64,000 nt of DNA, from positions 1 to 64,000 of the forward strand of contig JACKPT010000006.1 in assembly GCA_024233345.1 (NCBI GenBank), in the 5' to 3' direction. Source of the stretch: Verrucomicrobiota bacterium (GTDB lineage: Bacteria; Verrucomicrobiota; Kiritimatiellia; CAIVKH01). The translations under genes were made by a program, and so were the position numbers. Positions 33,725 through 42,709 of this stretch are shown here, one piece after another. Under the pieces are notes generated by a model. The model was not told where the DNA came from and did not search any database. It saw nothing but the letters and a program-made list of their open reading frames with translations. How positions within the stretch are numbered: the first letter of the stretch is position 1; each line of letters opens with the position of its first letter.

Positions 33725-35007
33725 TGGGGCGAAAGACTAAACCCTGCTCGATGCTGTCATGAGACTCGTTGATCCAGCGATATTCGTCTGATTTCCCGGG
33801 TCATCGCCGCCGCATTGGGGCTGATTTCGGCGTCCACTTGAGTGTAGAGGTTGCTTTATACTTCAAAATTCTGCTTCGAAGGCAGACCCCTGCACTCCTC
33901 GGATCTTGCCGAGGTGGAATTTCTTGAATTGGCCGGTGGGGTTCCGGGACTAACCGGCGACCGATTCCCTGACTCGACGCCAGGCGCAGAGGTCGCCGTC
34001 AGCGGTTTCGCTCGCCATGGCGATGCGATGGCGGGCCATGGTCGCTGCGGGCTTGTAGCTGGCCATGACCTCACTCAGGAATAGGCGGGAACCGATGACG
34101 AGGCCGTCGGTCCAGTGGCGAACCCGGCGGCCAACGTCCGTAGTGAAGCCGGAGGGCTCCGCTCCAGCACCGGATTTCTCCAGCAACACCGTATCCATCT
34201 GCGCCTTGAGTTCGGCGAGGTTTTTGAAGCTGAACAGGTGAGCGAGCATGGGCAGGGCATGTTGCGTGACCCTGTCAGCGAAGGGGTGACGTCCGGACTG
34301 GCACCACATTCCGTGGGAGCAGAAGCGGTAGTCGGCGACGCGGCGGACCATGCCTGCTCGCACCGGGTTGTTTTCGATATAGGCCCAGCACCGCCACACC
34401 GCGAGGCCGGACTCGAGCAGAGTATGTTTGAAGCGTCCGGCCCACAAGGCACCTCGCCGCCGAACGTTCCGGGTTCGATTGAACCAGCAGGTGAAGAGCT
34501 GCTGGAGATGCCGCATGAACCAACTGATGTCCCTGCACCGTGCCTGCCATTGACGACAGGCCTTGCTGCCTGGCTTCAGGGTTCGCTTGCCGCCATGGAA
34601 GTTATTGTAGCGGCGGCAGACCTCATCGGGGGAGGGCGATTCAGAGGGGACATGAACGACCAGATGATAGTGATTGGACATCACCTGATAGGCGATCACG
34701 TCGACCGTATACAGCACACAGACCCGGTGGAGGATTCGGACAAATTGTTCCTTCTCGACCGAACCAAAGGGCCGGTCGTTGCTGGTCCCCGCAGTCCGGT
34801 TGTAGCAATGATACCAGGCTGGCTGTCCTTCGAGCTTGATTCGTGGTTGTCTCATCAGCGGTTCCTTTCATAGGGCCCCATGCCCTATATCCATAAGGAA
34901 ACGAGAGGTGCTTTTTTTCGGATAAAAGTTTCGCATGAATACCACTCCTGGTCGCTACTCCTTATCGGTTAATTGGTTATGGGGTTGAAAAAATTACCTG
35001 TCCCTTT
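33704..35007 (-). mobile_element. REP-associated tyrosine transposase unit
   Basis: A 1.3-kb unit with inverted ends: GGGGACAGGTAATT at 33709-33722 and AATTACCTGTCCC at 34992-35004, enclosing one transposase gene. The end motif recurs elsewhere in the window as a short repeat (38452, 46434, 60335, 60368). It inserted into istA, and is the youngest of the nested insertions. Confidence 0.72.
33950..34855 (-). CDS. REP-associated tyrosine transposase (TnpA-like, Y1 type)
   Basis: A 301-residue single-strand transposase of the IS200-like RAYT group. MSNHYHLVVHVP contains the HUH-like HYH metal site and VCRRYNNFHGGKR the likely catalytic tyrosine region; LWAGRFKHTLLESGLAVWRCWAYIE is a RAYT signature. 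GAAAGGAAC lies before the ATG at 34855. It should nick and move REP-like palindromes with a GGGGACAGG core. Intact, so possibly active on the copies listed at 33704 and 60331. Confidence 0.92.
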   Translation of the reverse strand: MRQPRIKLEGQPAWYHCYNRTAGTSNDRPFGSVEKEQFVRILHRVCVLYTVDVIAYQVMSNHYHLVVHVPSESPSPDEVCRRYNNFHGGKRTLKPGSKACRQWQARCRDISWFMRHLQQLFTCWFNRTRNVRRRGALWAGRFKHTLLESGLAVWRCWAYIENNPVRAGMVRRVADYRFCSHGMWCQSGRHPFADRVTQHALPMLAHLFSFKNLAELKAQMDTVLLEKSGAGAEPSGFTTDVGRRVRHWTDGLVIGSRLFLSEVMASYKPAATMARHRIAMASETADGDLCAWRRVRESVAG

Positions 35008-35012
35008 CATCC

Positions 35013-35122
35013 GCATATAATTCGTCGGCCCGCACCATCTATTGCAATGTCTGGGTCAATGCATACATCAGAAACGCGGGTCAAAGACCCACGCTACGGT
35101 GTGGGAGCGTGCACCTCCGGTG
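35013..35122 (+). repeat. 110-bp direct repeat, copy 1
   Basis: Aligned without gaps with copy 2 at 38530-38639, mostly identical. Contains the hairpin-like block GCGGGTCAAAGACCCACGC. The pair brackets two exported-protein genes. Confidence 0.75.
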
Positions 35123-35262
35123 CCTATAACAGAGCAACAGAACAGCCGGACAGAACAGCCGGATCAGCTTGACTTTTTCACGAAGGCATGACTCACTGCG
35201 GCGGGGTGATTGTGAGGAGGCAATTACCCGAACTCAGTGTTATTCAACGCAAGGAGTGTGCC

Positions 35263-36960
35263 ATGTCCCGATCGATTGTACTACTCGTTCTCTGCATGCT
35301 TTCGCATTATTCATGTCTGTTCGCTCATGCTTCGGAAACCAATGCGAACTCATCCGGCAAGGATAAGGTCGAACCAGCGACACAATCACTGCAACTGGAT
35401 GGACTGGAAACCAATCGGATCATGCGGGTTGCCCCCTCCATTGCGGATGATTTATTTGCGGCAATCGAGGGGGCTGAGAACGATCCAGCGAGAATCTGGA
35501 GTTTGGTTTGCAACCTGCGCATGGCCACGAATTCCACAGAAACGTTAGACCTTTTCGATGGTTTGGACGAGCAGGCATTCGTGATTCTTTCGGTTGTAAA
35601 AGGCACAAATTCTTCCCATTTGTCTTATGCATCCATCGCTTTGCCTGTTCGACGCGACCTCTTCATATATCGTCACACGACCCAGTGGTTTCCCTGGGGA
35701 CACTGGGGTACCCGCGTCGTATTTATCCACCCCACAACCCTCGACGGGCACCGCATCGAGTATGCGGCAAGACAGCCGACCGGAAAGCCTGACGAGATGG
35801 TCACCTCGAACAGTCTGCTGTTCTCCGTCAACGGAAAGTATCAATTCAAACAGATAAAACACGATCACACGGAAGTCGCGACGGCAATCATCGGTGCCGG
35901 CCTGACCATAGGGCTGAAAGATCTCTTCGATGTAGCCTCCACAGCAAATTTAGAAACGGAACCGGAGACATTCGCGAAGAATCTCCAGGTTGTTATGACA
36001 GACGGATCGGTCCAAGCCAGCGAGGCCGTGCCAGTGGTCAATCGCCTAATCGCTCGACACAACGAATCTCTCGGCCCCGCCGGGCAACTGGAACCTGTGG
36101 CCAACCTTGCCGAGATCGAAGAACTCATCAAACAACTACAGCCTTACTTGGAAATACAAGCGGCGCTGACCCCAACACCCGATTACACGGTGGCCGTCCT
36201 CGACTATACCAATCGCGTCCAGAATCCCTATGGGCATAGTCAGGTCGAACTCACCTTATCGCCATCGTTGAAGGGTTCCAACGCCATTAGCGAGTACCTT
36301 GATGCGCAACTCCGGCAGAAAGAGGATATGGCCAGAATTAAGGCGCGAATAGCCGATTTGGAAGCCACCTATCTAACCACAACCACGGATCTGCCTCGAA
36401 TCAAGGCGGATCTCGATACCGCGAAGGAGCAAAGTGCCTTTACCGAGGCATATTACAAGACGCGACTGGAAAAGCTACGGAGTCCGAACCCGGTACGCTA
36501 TGACAAACTTCAGGCCGGGGGGGACCGGTGGTCCTTTTCACTGGCGTACGCGATCCGGGATGCCGATGAAGTGGGCTACACAGTGGACAATGGTGTGATC
36601 AGTATCGATGAAGACAGCCAAAAGAAGACCCCGGCATTTCTGACCGCCAACTATCACCTGGTGCCGGTCCCCAACATGGATGACTACACATTTTGGCAAC
36701 GGCTGACGCTTGTTCAGCCCTATGCGTTTCTCGGATTTCGGACCGAAATCACGGAGTTCGAGCCGGTTGGCGGCCTGGGCATTACCCTCCGCCTGTTCAA
36801 GTCATTTCAACTGCAAGGCTGGGCGGGATGGGTCTATTCAAGCCAGACGTCGCTGCAAGGCGCTGAACTGGGCGATGCGGTAACCGAAAACAATCTCTCA
36901 ACCGATGAGGACTTTGAATTCGTCGCCGGCGTTGCAATCGGTTGGACTCCGAAAAAATAA
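35263..36960 (+). CDS. Exported protein of unknown function with coiled coil and barrel-like end
   Basis: A 565-residue protein with a signal peptide (IVLLVLCMLSHYSCLFAHA). The middle has long amphipathic helices (RQKEDMARIKARIADLEATY and RIKADLDTAKEQSAFTEAYY, about residues 375-420) that look like a coiled coil. The last 150 residues show alternating aromatic strands (WSFSLAYAIRD, FQLQGWAGWVYSS, FEFVAGVAIGWTPKK) that resemble an outer-membrane barrel end. I do not recognise the family. The ATG at 35263 has AAGGAG upstream. GC content and codon use appear lower than in the core genes, in keeping with recent arrival. Confidence 0.75.
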   Translation: MSRSIVLLVLCMLSHYSCLFAHASETNANSSGKDKVEPATQSLQLDGLETNRIMRVAPSIADDLFAAIEGAENDPARIWSLVCNLRMATNSTETLDLFDGLDEQAFVILSVVKGTNSSHLSYASIALPVRRDLFIYRHTTQWFPWGHWGTRVVFIHPTTLDGHRIEYAARQPTGKPDEMVTSNSLLFSVNGKYQFKQIKHDHTEVATAIIGAGLTIGLKDLFDVASTANLETEPETFAKNLQVVMTDGSVQASEAVPVVNRLIARHNESLGPAGQLEPVANLAEIEELIKQLQPYLEIQAALTPTPDYTVAVLDYTNRVQNPYGHSQVELTLSPSLKGSNAISEYLDAQLRQKEDMARIKARIADLEATYLTTTTDLPRIKADLDTAKEQSAFTEAYYKTRLEKLRSPNPVRYDKLQAGGDRWSFSLAYAIRDADEVGYTVDNGVISIDEDSQKKTPAFLTANYHLVPVPNMDDYTFWQRLTLVQPYAFLGFRTEITEFEPVGGLGITLRLFKSFQLQGWAGWVYSSQTSLQGAELGDAVTENNLSTDEDFEFVAGVAIGWTPKK

Positions 36961-37207
36961 GCGATGGCCACCGCCAACAGGCAGGTGACGAATAGGGACA
37001 GTCACTACGCCCCCTTCACGAAAGCACGGCGCGGCTTGGCCGGGGGAGAGGCTGAACCACATCCGGGACTCCGCCATGCTGCGTGAAACCGGGTGAAATC
37101 AACCTTGACGCCAACGCTCAAACAACCCACGGTCCATCGAACACCATATCGATTCCAAGCGAATCGATTTCAACTGGCGGCTGCAGGATGCGGCAAAGGA
37201 GGACGCC

Positions 37208-38323
37208 ATGAGAAGACACAACCTAGTGATCATATGGATCGCCATGCTCACGGCGGTGGCAGGGGCAACGGCAACCACCATCGATGACTTTGAGGGCTAT
37301 TCCGATACTGCGGCTCTGCAGGGGGCATGGACTCTGACCGTAGGCACCGGGGGGCGCAGTCTGGAAACCACGGTGGTCGACGCCGGATCCAAGAGCATGC
37401 GGTTAGAACCAACGTTCAACGCCTTAATCATTGCCGTCTACCGCTTCGATCTTCCCGCCCCGGAGGACTGGTCTGCCGCAACCAGCGTCTCCCTGCGGTA
37501 TCGGGGACAGTCGGGTAATACCGCCCACGACCTGACCTTTCAGATCATCGGTGGCGACGGCCCGGTCATTACAGAAACCACTGCGACCAACGCGACCCTG
37601 GCGACAACGTGGCAAACCCTGACCCTGCCGCTCTCTGGCCAGTCGGGGTTGACAAATGCCGCCTTTTTGCAGTTGGTCATGTTTTCGTTTGACCAGCTCG
37701 CGACGCCAGTCCTCTATATCGATGAAATCACCCGGAATGAACCCACCCCCAGCGCGGATCTGTCTCTATCCGCAGGGACCGGCTTATCGGTGTCGGAAGA
37801 TGGGGCCACCGACAGCATCTCAGTTTCCCTTGCATCCCAGCCGACCCACGACGTAACCATTTCCCCGGTCTATGCAGGAACCGAGCTCTTGATCTCCCCC
37901 GCTTTTCGAACCATCACCCCGGCGGGTTGGCAGACCTCTGCGACCTTCACCGTGTCAGCCATCAATGACAATGACATTGAGGGCGATCATAGCGCAGCGG
38001 TCAGCTTTCAGTCCGCCAGCACCGACGCTGCCTACAACAACCTGATTACCACCAACCTCACGGTGAACATTACCGACAACGACGTACTCGTTCAGCCTGA
38101 ATTCACCAGCATCATCTACAACGATGCACTTGGGGCATGGTTAAGCCCGGTCATGACCTACGACAATCAGCAGTACTGGCTGGAGGGAGCTTCTGACCCA
38201 GAATTGACCAATTGGACTGTGTATGCCGGGCCCTTTCCGGGCTTCAACGGAAATGCAAATTTATACATCTCGCAATCACCCGCATGGTTGAGCCTACGAA
38301 TCCGTACCGGACCTTTACCCTGA
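37208..38323 (+). CDS. Exported carbohydrate-binding-like protein with Calx-beta-like domain
   Basis: A 371-residue secreted protein. After a signal peptide (VIIWIAMLTAVAGATA) comes a beta-jellyroll of the kind found in carbohydrate-binding families 11 or 30 (IDDFEGYSDTAALQGAW, VSLRYRGQSGNTAHDLTF, about residues 22-180), then a Calx-beta-like domain (GLSVSEDGATDSISVSL, SAINDNDIEGDHSAAVSF, LTVNITDNDV, about 195-300) that would bind calcium, and a short C-terminal beta module (YWLEGASDPELTNW). Part of the segment bracketed by 110-bp repeats. No catalytic domain is present. Confidence 0.75.
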   Translation: MRRHNLVIIWIAMLTAVAGATATTIDDFEGYSDTAALQGAWTLTVGTGGRSLETTVVDAGSKSMRLEPTFNALIIAVYRFDLPAPEDWSAATSVSLRYRGQSGNTAHDLTFQIIGGDGPVITETTATNATLATTWQTLTLPLSGQSGLTNAAFLQLVMFSFDQLATPVLYIDEITRNEPTPSADLSLSAGTGLSVSEDGATDSISVSLASQPTHDVTISPVYAGTELLISPAFRTITPAGWQTSATFTVSAINDNDIEGDHSAAVSFQSASTDAAYNNLITTNLTVNITDNDVLVQPEFTSIIYNDALGAWLSPVMTYDNQQYWLEGASDPELTNWTVYAGPFPGFNGNANLYISQSPAWLSLRIRTGPLP

Positions 38324-38529
38324 AGGCCTAAACAGTCTCTGTTGAGCACCGCAGACAGGTTGCATGACGTGATACCGATTGCGATGTCCTCAATCAGGCC
38401 CGGGTTCAAAACTCATTTGAACCAGAGCCAGAAAGATACAGGGTGGATACAGGGGCCAGGCAGTTCGTGGTCCGTGGTGGAAAGGAATTCACCGGGCTTT
38501 CAGCCCGCTGAGTCTCCTCGACCTTGAGA

Positions 38530-38639
38530 GCATATCATTTTTCGGCCCTCACCATCTATCGCAACGTCTGGGTCAATGCACACATCAGAAACGCGGGTCA
38601 GAGACCCACGCTACGGTGTGAAGGCGCGTACCTTTGGTG
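38530..38639 (+). repeat. 110-bp direct repeat, copy 2
   Basis: Gap-free match to 35013-35122; here the hairpin block reads GCGGGTCAGAGACCCACGC. Lies in the 38324-38778 gap, which also holds a GGGGCCAGGCAGTT motif at 38452 and no gene. Confidence 0.75.
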
Positions 38640-38778
38640 GGTGTGTGCTTGTTTTCGACCCTGCGGCCCGTTATTCGGGAGGACGAGGGGTGGTTTCGCC
38701 ATCGATCCATCAAACCAGGTGCAATTTCCCTATCGCAAGAGGGCCCCATCTCCCGGTATATAGTTTCCGGGTGTATTC

Positions 38779-39744
38779 ATGTTCAAAAAGCTGATCATCT
38801 TCGTTCGTGATGTTCTTGATGCCTTGTGGGCGATCGGGGGGGGGCTCTTTGCCACTGCGTGGTGGATCGGACTTTTGTTCAAGGATCGCTATCCACTCAC
38901 CCAGCTCTTGTTCTTCATCCCCCCGCTGGTGATGATCGTTTTCGGTTTTTTCTGGCTGTATCTCACCCTGCCCAAGCGGTTTCGGCTGCTCCAACTGTTC
39001 CTGTTTCTGACCGTCTTCGCCGCGTTTGGGAAAATGTTGCTGATCGACTTCCGGTGGACAAAAGCGCGGGAGGTGGATCGCCCGGTGATCCGGGTGGTGC
39101 ACTGGAACACCGCTGATGGCATTCTCGGCACGGAGTCCATCGTCTCTACGCTGACCCGCGACCAACCTCACATCATACTGATCTCGGAGCCACCCCGGGC
39201 GAAGGAGCTGCCCGCGATGGCCCACTATGCCCTCGGCATGGAGCACCTGCTGATGCGGGGAACCATGACCCTCGCCTCCCACTTTCCGCTGGAAAACGAA
39301 CGGGCCATTCCCATGGTGAACGGGCAAGCCTGGGCGGCGGATGCCTACACCTTACAGGGTCCCCTCACCATCGTATGTGTGGACCTGATTTCCCATCCCA
39401 ACCTGAATCGCAAAGACTCCATGAACAATCTGGCGGACTGGCTGGAGAAGAATGACCGATACCCCACAATCATTCTTGGCGACTTCAACACCCCGCGCGA
39501 TTCCATTGCTTTTCGACCCATTCGCAAAACCTTCCACCATGCCTACGAAGCGGCCGGGCGTGGATGGCCTTATACCTGGCCAATCCCCCTCCCCCTCTAC
39601 GCCATTGATCATGCCTGGGTCTCTTCCGAGATCGAAACCGTCGCGTATCACCTGATGCCCACCCGGTACAGCGATCACAAGCGGCAGGTGATGGACATCG
39701 ACCTGTTACCCATAACCCAAACCGAGACTTCACCCAAACCATGA
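38779..39744 (+). CDS. Membrane endonuclease/exonuclease/phosphatase-family protein
   Basis: A 321-residue protein with two or three N-terminal transmembrane helices (ALWAIGGGLFATAWWIGLLF, LLFFIPPLVMIVFGFFWLYL, about residues 12-75) and a C-terminal metal-dependent phosphoesterase domain: VVHWNTADG, IILGDFNTPRDS and YSDHKRQVMDI carry the Asp, Asn and His residues of the EEP fold. VanJ-like membrane phosphatases have this layout, so a role on lipid-linked substrates is possible. The sequence overlaps the symporter gene by four bases (ATGA). Confidence 0.85.
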   Translation: MFKKLIIFVRDVLDALWAIGGGLFATAWWIGLLFKDRYPLTQLLFFIPPLVMIVFGFFWLYLTLPKRFRLLQLFLFLTVFAAFGKMLLIDFRWTKAREVDRPVIRVVHWNTADGILGTESIVSTLTRDQPHIILISEPPRAKELPAMAHYALGMEHLLMRGTMTLASHFPLENERAIPMVNGQAWAADAYTLQGPLTIVCVDLISHPNLNRKDSMNNLADWLEKNDRYPTIILGDFNTPRDSIAFRPIRKTFHHAYEAAGRGWPYTWPIPLPLYAIDHAWVSSEIETVAYHLMPTRYSDHKRQVMDIDLLPITQTETSPKP

Positions 39745-41201
39745 CCGGCCTGGGTCCCATCAATATCGCCATCCTGATCGCTTACGTTCTGGGCATGGTG
39801 GGCATCGGAGTCTACCTGGCCCGGAAACAGAAAACCAAGGACGACTATTTTCTGGGGGGGCGTACCATGCCCTGGCTCGCCGTGGCCATGAGCCTGTATG
39901 CGTCGGTCACCAGTGCGATGACCTACATGGGCCTTCCCGGTTTGGGTTATCGAGGGAACCTGTCGCTCCTGCTGGTTGCGGTGATGAGTCCATTGGCGGC
40001 GCCAGTGCTGATCTTTGGCATTTATCCGGTCTACCGTCGCCTTGGCATTACCACCTCCTACGAGTATATCGAAATCCGGTTCAATGCCACCGCCCGGAAA
40101 TCCGCCGCCACCCTGTTCATGCTCGCCCGGCTCGGGTGGCTCGGAACGGTGATCTATGCGCCCTCCCTTGCCCTGCATGTGGCCACCGGCTTCCCCCTCG
40201 CCTATGCCGTCATGGTCATTGGCGCGCTCGCCACCCTCTACTGCACGATGGGCGGTTTGCGGGCGGTGATCTGGACCGATGTTCCCCAATTCATCATCAT
40301 GATCGGCGGGGCCATCTGGATTCTGGCAACCCTTCACCAGGCGGATACCGGGGGGATCACCGAAATTCTCCGCCAGGCCGGGCTGACCCAGGGCGGGTTC
40401 GGGCTCGACTGGCGTTTCGACCTCACCCGGATGACCGCGACCTCGGTGGCCATCGCGTATTTCTTCATCCTCATTCATGATTATGGGGTGGATCAGATTT
40501 CGGTTCAGCGCCTGATGGCGATTCGCACCAACCGCGGGGTCAGCCGGGCCCTTGCCTTCAATGCCGCCACCGACTTCGTCATCATCGGCCTCCTGCTGCT
40601 GATCGGGGTCGGGCTCTCCCTCTATTACACCCAGCATCCCGGCCAGCTTCCCGAAACAATCACCGGCGAAAAGGTTTTGCCCTACTTTATCACCCATGTG
40701 CTACCCGATGGGTTGTCGGGACTGCTGATCGCCGCCTTGTTTGCCGCCGCCATGTCCAGCGTGGACTCCGGTATCAACGCCATGTCCGCAGTCTTGCTCA
40801 CCGATCTGTTTCCCGGCCGCGAGCACCCGACCCATCCCATCCGCCAGGCCCGCATTTTGACTGCAGTGCTGGGCTTCGGTGCCACCGGGTTCGCCCTGTT
40901 CATCTACCAGCAGATCCAGAGTATCGTCGATTCCTTCTACACCTTCATGGGCCTGTTCAGCGCCCCGGTACTGGGACTGTTCGCCCTTGGCATGATGACC
41001 CGGCGCGCCACCTTTACCGGGTGGTTGGCAGGGGCAATCAGCAGTGTACTCTTTTGTTTCATCGCGGGGGCCAGAGGCTGGATGGCAGAGATCTATTTCT
41101 TTCCGGTTGGGACCATCCTCACCCTATCCATCGGTTATGGCATGAGCCTGATACTGCCCCCGGCCCGGAATCGTGATGAGCGCGGGGGCGATCCCGGATA
41201 G
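39741..41201 (+). CDS. Sodium:solute symporter family transporter
   Basis: A 486-residue inner-membrane protein with about 12-13 hydrophobic segments, of the SSS family (LeuT fold). Typical parts are ARKQKTKDDYFLGGRTMPW near the N-terminus, GGLRAVIWTDVPQFIIMIGG, and AAAMSSVDSGINAMSAVLL with the sodium-site serines. Substrate is not predictable; N-acetylneuraminate, sugar or carboxylate carriers are near relatives. Overlaps the membrane phosphatase gene by four bases, so both are coexpressed. Confidence 0.9.
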   Translation: MTGLGPINIAILIAYVLGMVGIGVYLARKQKTKDDYFLGGRTMPWLAVAMSLYASVTSAMTYMGLPGLGYRGNLSLLLVAVMSPLAAPVLIFGIYPVYRRLGITTSYEYIEIRFNATARKSAATLFMLARLGWLGTVIYAPSLALHVATGFPLAYAVMVIGALATLYCTMGGLRAVIWTDVPQFIIMIGGAIWILATLHQADTGGITEILRQAGLTQGGFGLDWRFDLTRMTATSVAIAYFFILIHDYGVDQISVQRLMAIRTNRGVSRALAFNAATDFVIIGLLLLIGVGLSLYYTQHPGQLPETITGEKVLPYFITHVLPDGLSGLLIAALFAAAMSSVDSGINAMSAVLLTDLFPGREHPTHPIRQARILTAVLGFGATGFALFIYQQIQSIVDSFYTFMGLFSAPVLGLFALGMMTRRATFTGWLAGAISSVLFCFIAGARGWMAEIYFFPVGTILTLSIGYGMSLILPPARNRDERGGDPG

Positions 41202-41258
41202 GGTCCGACCTCCCTGGCCGGGCAGGCCGACTTGACTACCAACGTGTGGTGAGATTGA

Positions 41259-41354
41259 GCGTTTGTAGTAGGTCCGCCCTGGCCGGTTCGACGCACCTTG
41301 CCCCGCGCATCGCGGGGCTTGCCTGCCCGGCCAGGGCGTCGCTACTACAAACGC
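41259..41354. repeat. 96-bp palindromic element
   Basis: Arms GCGTTTGTAGTAGGTCCGCC.. (41259-41286) and its near-perfect inverted copy ending ..GCTACTACAAACGC (41327-41354), with a GCCCCGCG/CGCGGGGC hairpin in the centre. Related sequence lies at 45369-45448. Confidence 0.75.
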
Positions 41355-41421
41355 CTGGTGAAACACCTTCCGTCGGCTACCGGTTGCCCCCCACCCCAAA
41401 AAGTGATACATACCCGAATCC

Positions 41422-41553
41422 ATGGGATCAATTCTGCACCAACTACGCACATTCTACCGGGAGCGGATCGGTATCACCCCGGACGAAAAGCGCGCCCTGG
41501 CCGGCCTGGTTGTCCTGATGCTCATTGGCTTGATCACCTGGGTGCTTCGGTGA
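41422..41553 (+). CDS. Small single-helix membrane protein
   Basis: A 43-residue protein not previously obvious because of its size: GSILHQLRTFYRERIGITP then DEKRALAGLVV and LMLIGLITWVLR as one transmembrane helix near the C-terminus. The stop overlaps the GTG start of the NUDIX gene (GTGA), so translation of the two is coupled. The N-terminal part resembles the region preceding a helix-hairpin-helix in ComEA-like proteins, but no such domain follows. Function unknown. Confidence 0.6.
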   Translation: MGSILHQLRTFYRERIGITPDEKRALAGLVVLMLIGLITWVLR

Positions 41554-42137
41554 AGCACGCACCCTGGAAGATCGAGGCGTCGAGCAGTATCCTGGATACC
41601 CCGTGGCTCAAAGTCCGGGCGGATGCCTGTACCACCCCGTCCGGCGAGCGTATCGATCCCTACTATGTGGTGGAAAGCGAAGACTGGGTTCACACCGCAG
41701 TGTTTGACGAGCAGCGGCGCATTCTTTTGATTCGCCTCTATCGGCATGGGAACCAAGCCGTCAACCTGGAAATTCCCGGCGGGAATATGGATCCCGGTGA
41801 TCCGAATCCGGAAACTGCAGCACGCCGTGAACTGCTGGAGGAAACCGGCTACACTGCGGATCAGTTTATCCCGCTCGGCGATCTGACCCCCAACTCCGCC
41901 CGCAACACCAACAGCCTCCATGGCTTTGCCGTGCTCGGCCCCCGCAAGGTGGCGGAACCGGCGACCGACGCCGCCGAGGAAATCAGTTGTGAATGGGTGG
42001 AGCTACCGGAATTGATGCGCCGGATCGCCGCCGGTGAATTTCGCCAGGCCCTCCACCTCGCGGTGATTTTTCTCGCGCTGCAAAAGCTCGGATGGTTAGA
42101 CTTGGATACCGCTCAGGGCAGGACTTCCACCGTATAG
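41550..42137 (+). CDS. NUDIX hydrolase, ADP-ribose pyrophosphatase type
   Basis: A 195-residue hydrolase of nucleoside diphosphates linked to another moiety. The Nudix box is GGNMDPGDPNPETAARRELL followed by EETGY; the second conserved position is Asp and the spacer is one residue longer than MutT, as in ADP-ribose or sugar-nucleotide pyrophosphatases. The GTG start at 41550 overlaps the small membrane-protein gene. The C-terminal CEWVELPELMRRIAAGE stretch is typical. Substrate not known. Confidence 0.87.
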   Translation: MKHAPWKIEASSSILDTPWLKVRADACTTPSGERIDPYYVVESEDWVHTAVFDEQRRILLIRLYRHGNQAVNLEIPGGNMDPGDPNPETAARRELLEETGYTADQFIPLGDLTPNSARNTNSLHGFAVLGPRKVAEPATDAAEEISCEWVELPELMRRIAAGEFRQALHLAVIFLALQKLGWLDLDTAQGRTSTV

Positions 42138-42280
42138 ATCTGGATATTGGATACACTGGCGTGAGCCACCACCGCTGTAGTGGCAATCCACTACCATTGA
42201 CCGCGAGTCCTTTTTGGGGCATGATAGAGTGCTGGGATTGAACAAAATCCCCGGACGGGTTTCCAAGCGTATCGAGCGTT

Positions 42281-42709
42281 ATGAAAAAAATCCATTTTCA
42301 AGAAGCAGTCGAGCTGATGGCAGAGGCCAATCCGGCCTATAGCCCTCATTGCTATTACTTTATGCGGGAAGCCCTCGACTTTACCATCAAGATGCTGGAG
42401 AAGCCGACTTCGGGCAAGGCCCGGCATGTCAGCGGTGGAGAATTGCTGGAGGGCGTGCGGAAATTTGCCCTTCAGGAGTATGGCCCCCTGACCAAGCGGG
42501 TGTTGAATACCTGGGGCATTCAACGCTGTGAGGATTTTGGCCGGATTGTCTTCATCATGGTGGAGAATGGGGTGCTCGGGAAAACCGAGGAAGACCGGAT
42601 CGAGGACTTTACCGGCGGCTATGAATTTGAAGCTGCCTTTCTGCAACCTTTCCGGCCCGCCAAGCGGGCCGACCAGCCTGTTCCTGCAGACCAACCCCGG
42701 GGAGCCTGA
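42281..42709 (+). CDS. Minf_1886 family protein (PVC-specific)
   Basis: A 142-residue cytoplasmic protein of the Planctomycetes/Verrucomicrobia conserved family (TIGR04138-like). FQEAVELMAEANPAYSPHCYYFMREALDFTIKM, in parts, and LEGVRKFALQEYGPLTKRVL with the closing WGIQRCEDFGRIVFIMVE are the recognisable blocks. Function unknown. Its stop overlaps the M16 peptidase start (TGATG). It is the best taxonomic marker in the window. Confidence 0.88.
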   Translation: MKKIHFQEAVELMAEANPAYSPHCYYFMREALDFTIKMLEKPTSGKARHVSGGELLEGVRKFALQEYGPLTKRVLNTWGIQRCEDFGRIVFIMVENGVLGKTEEDRIEDFTGGYEFEAAFLQPFRPAKRADQPVPADQPRGA

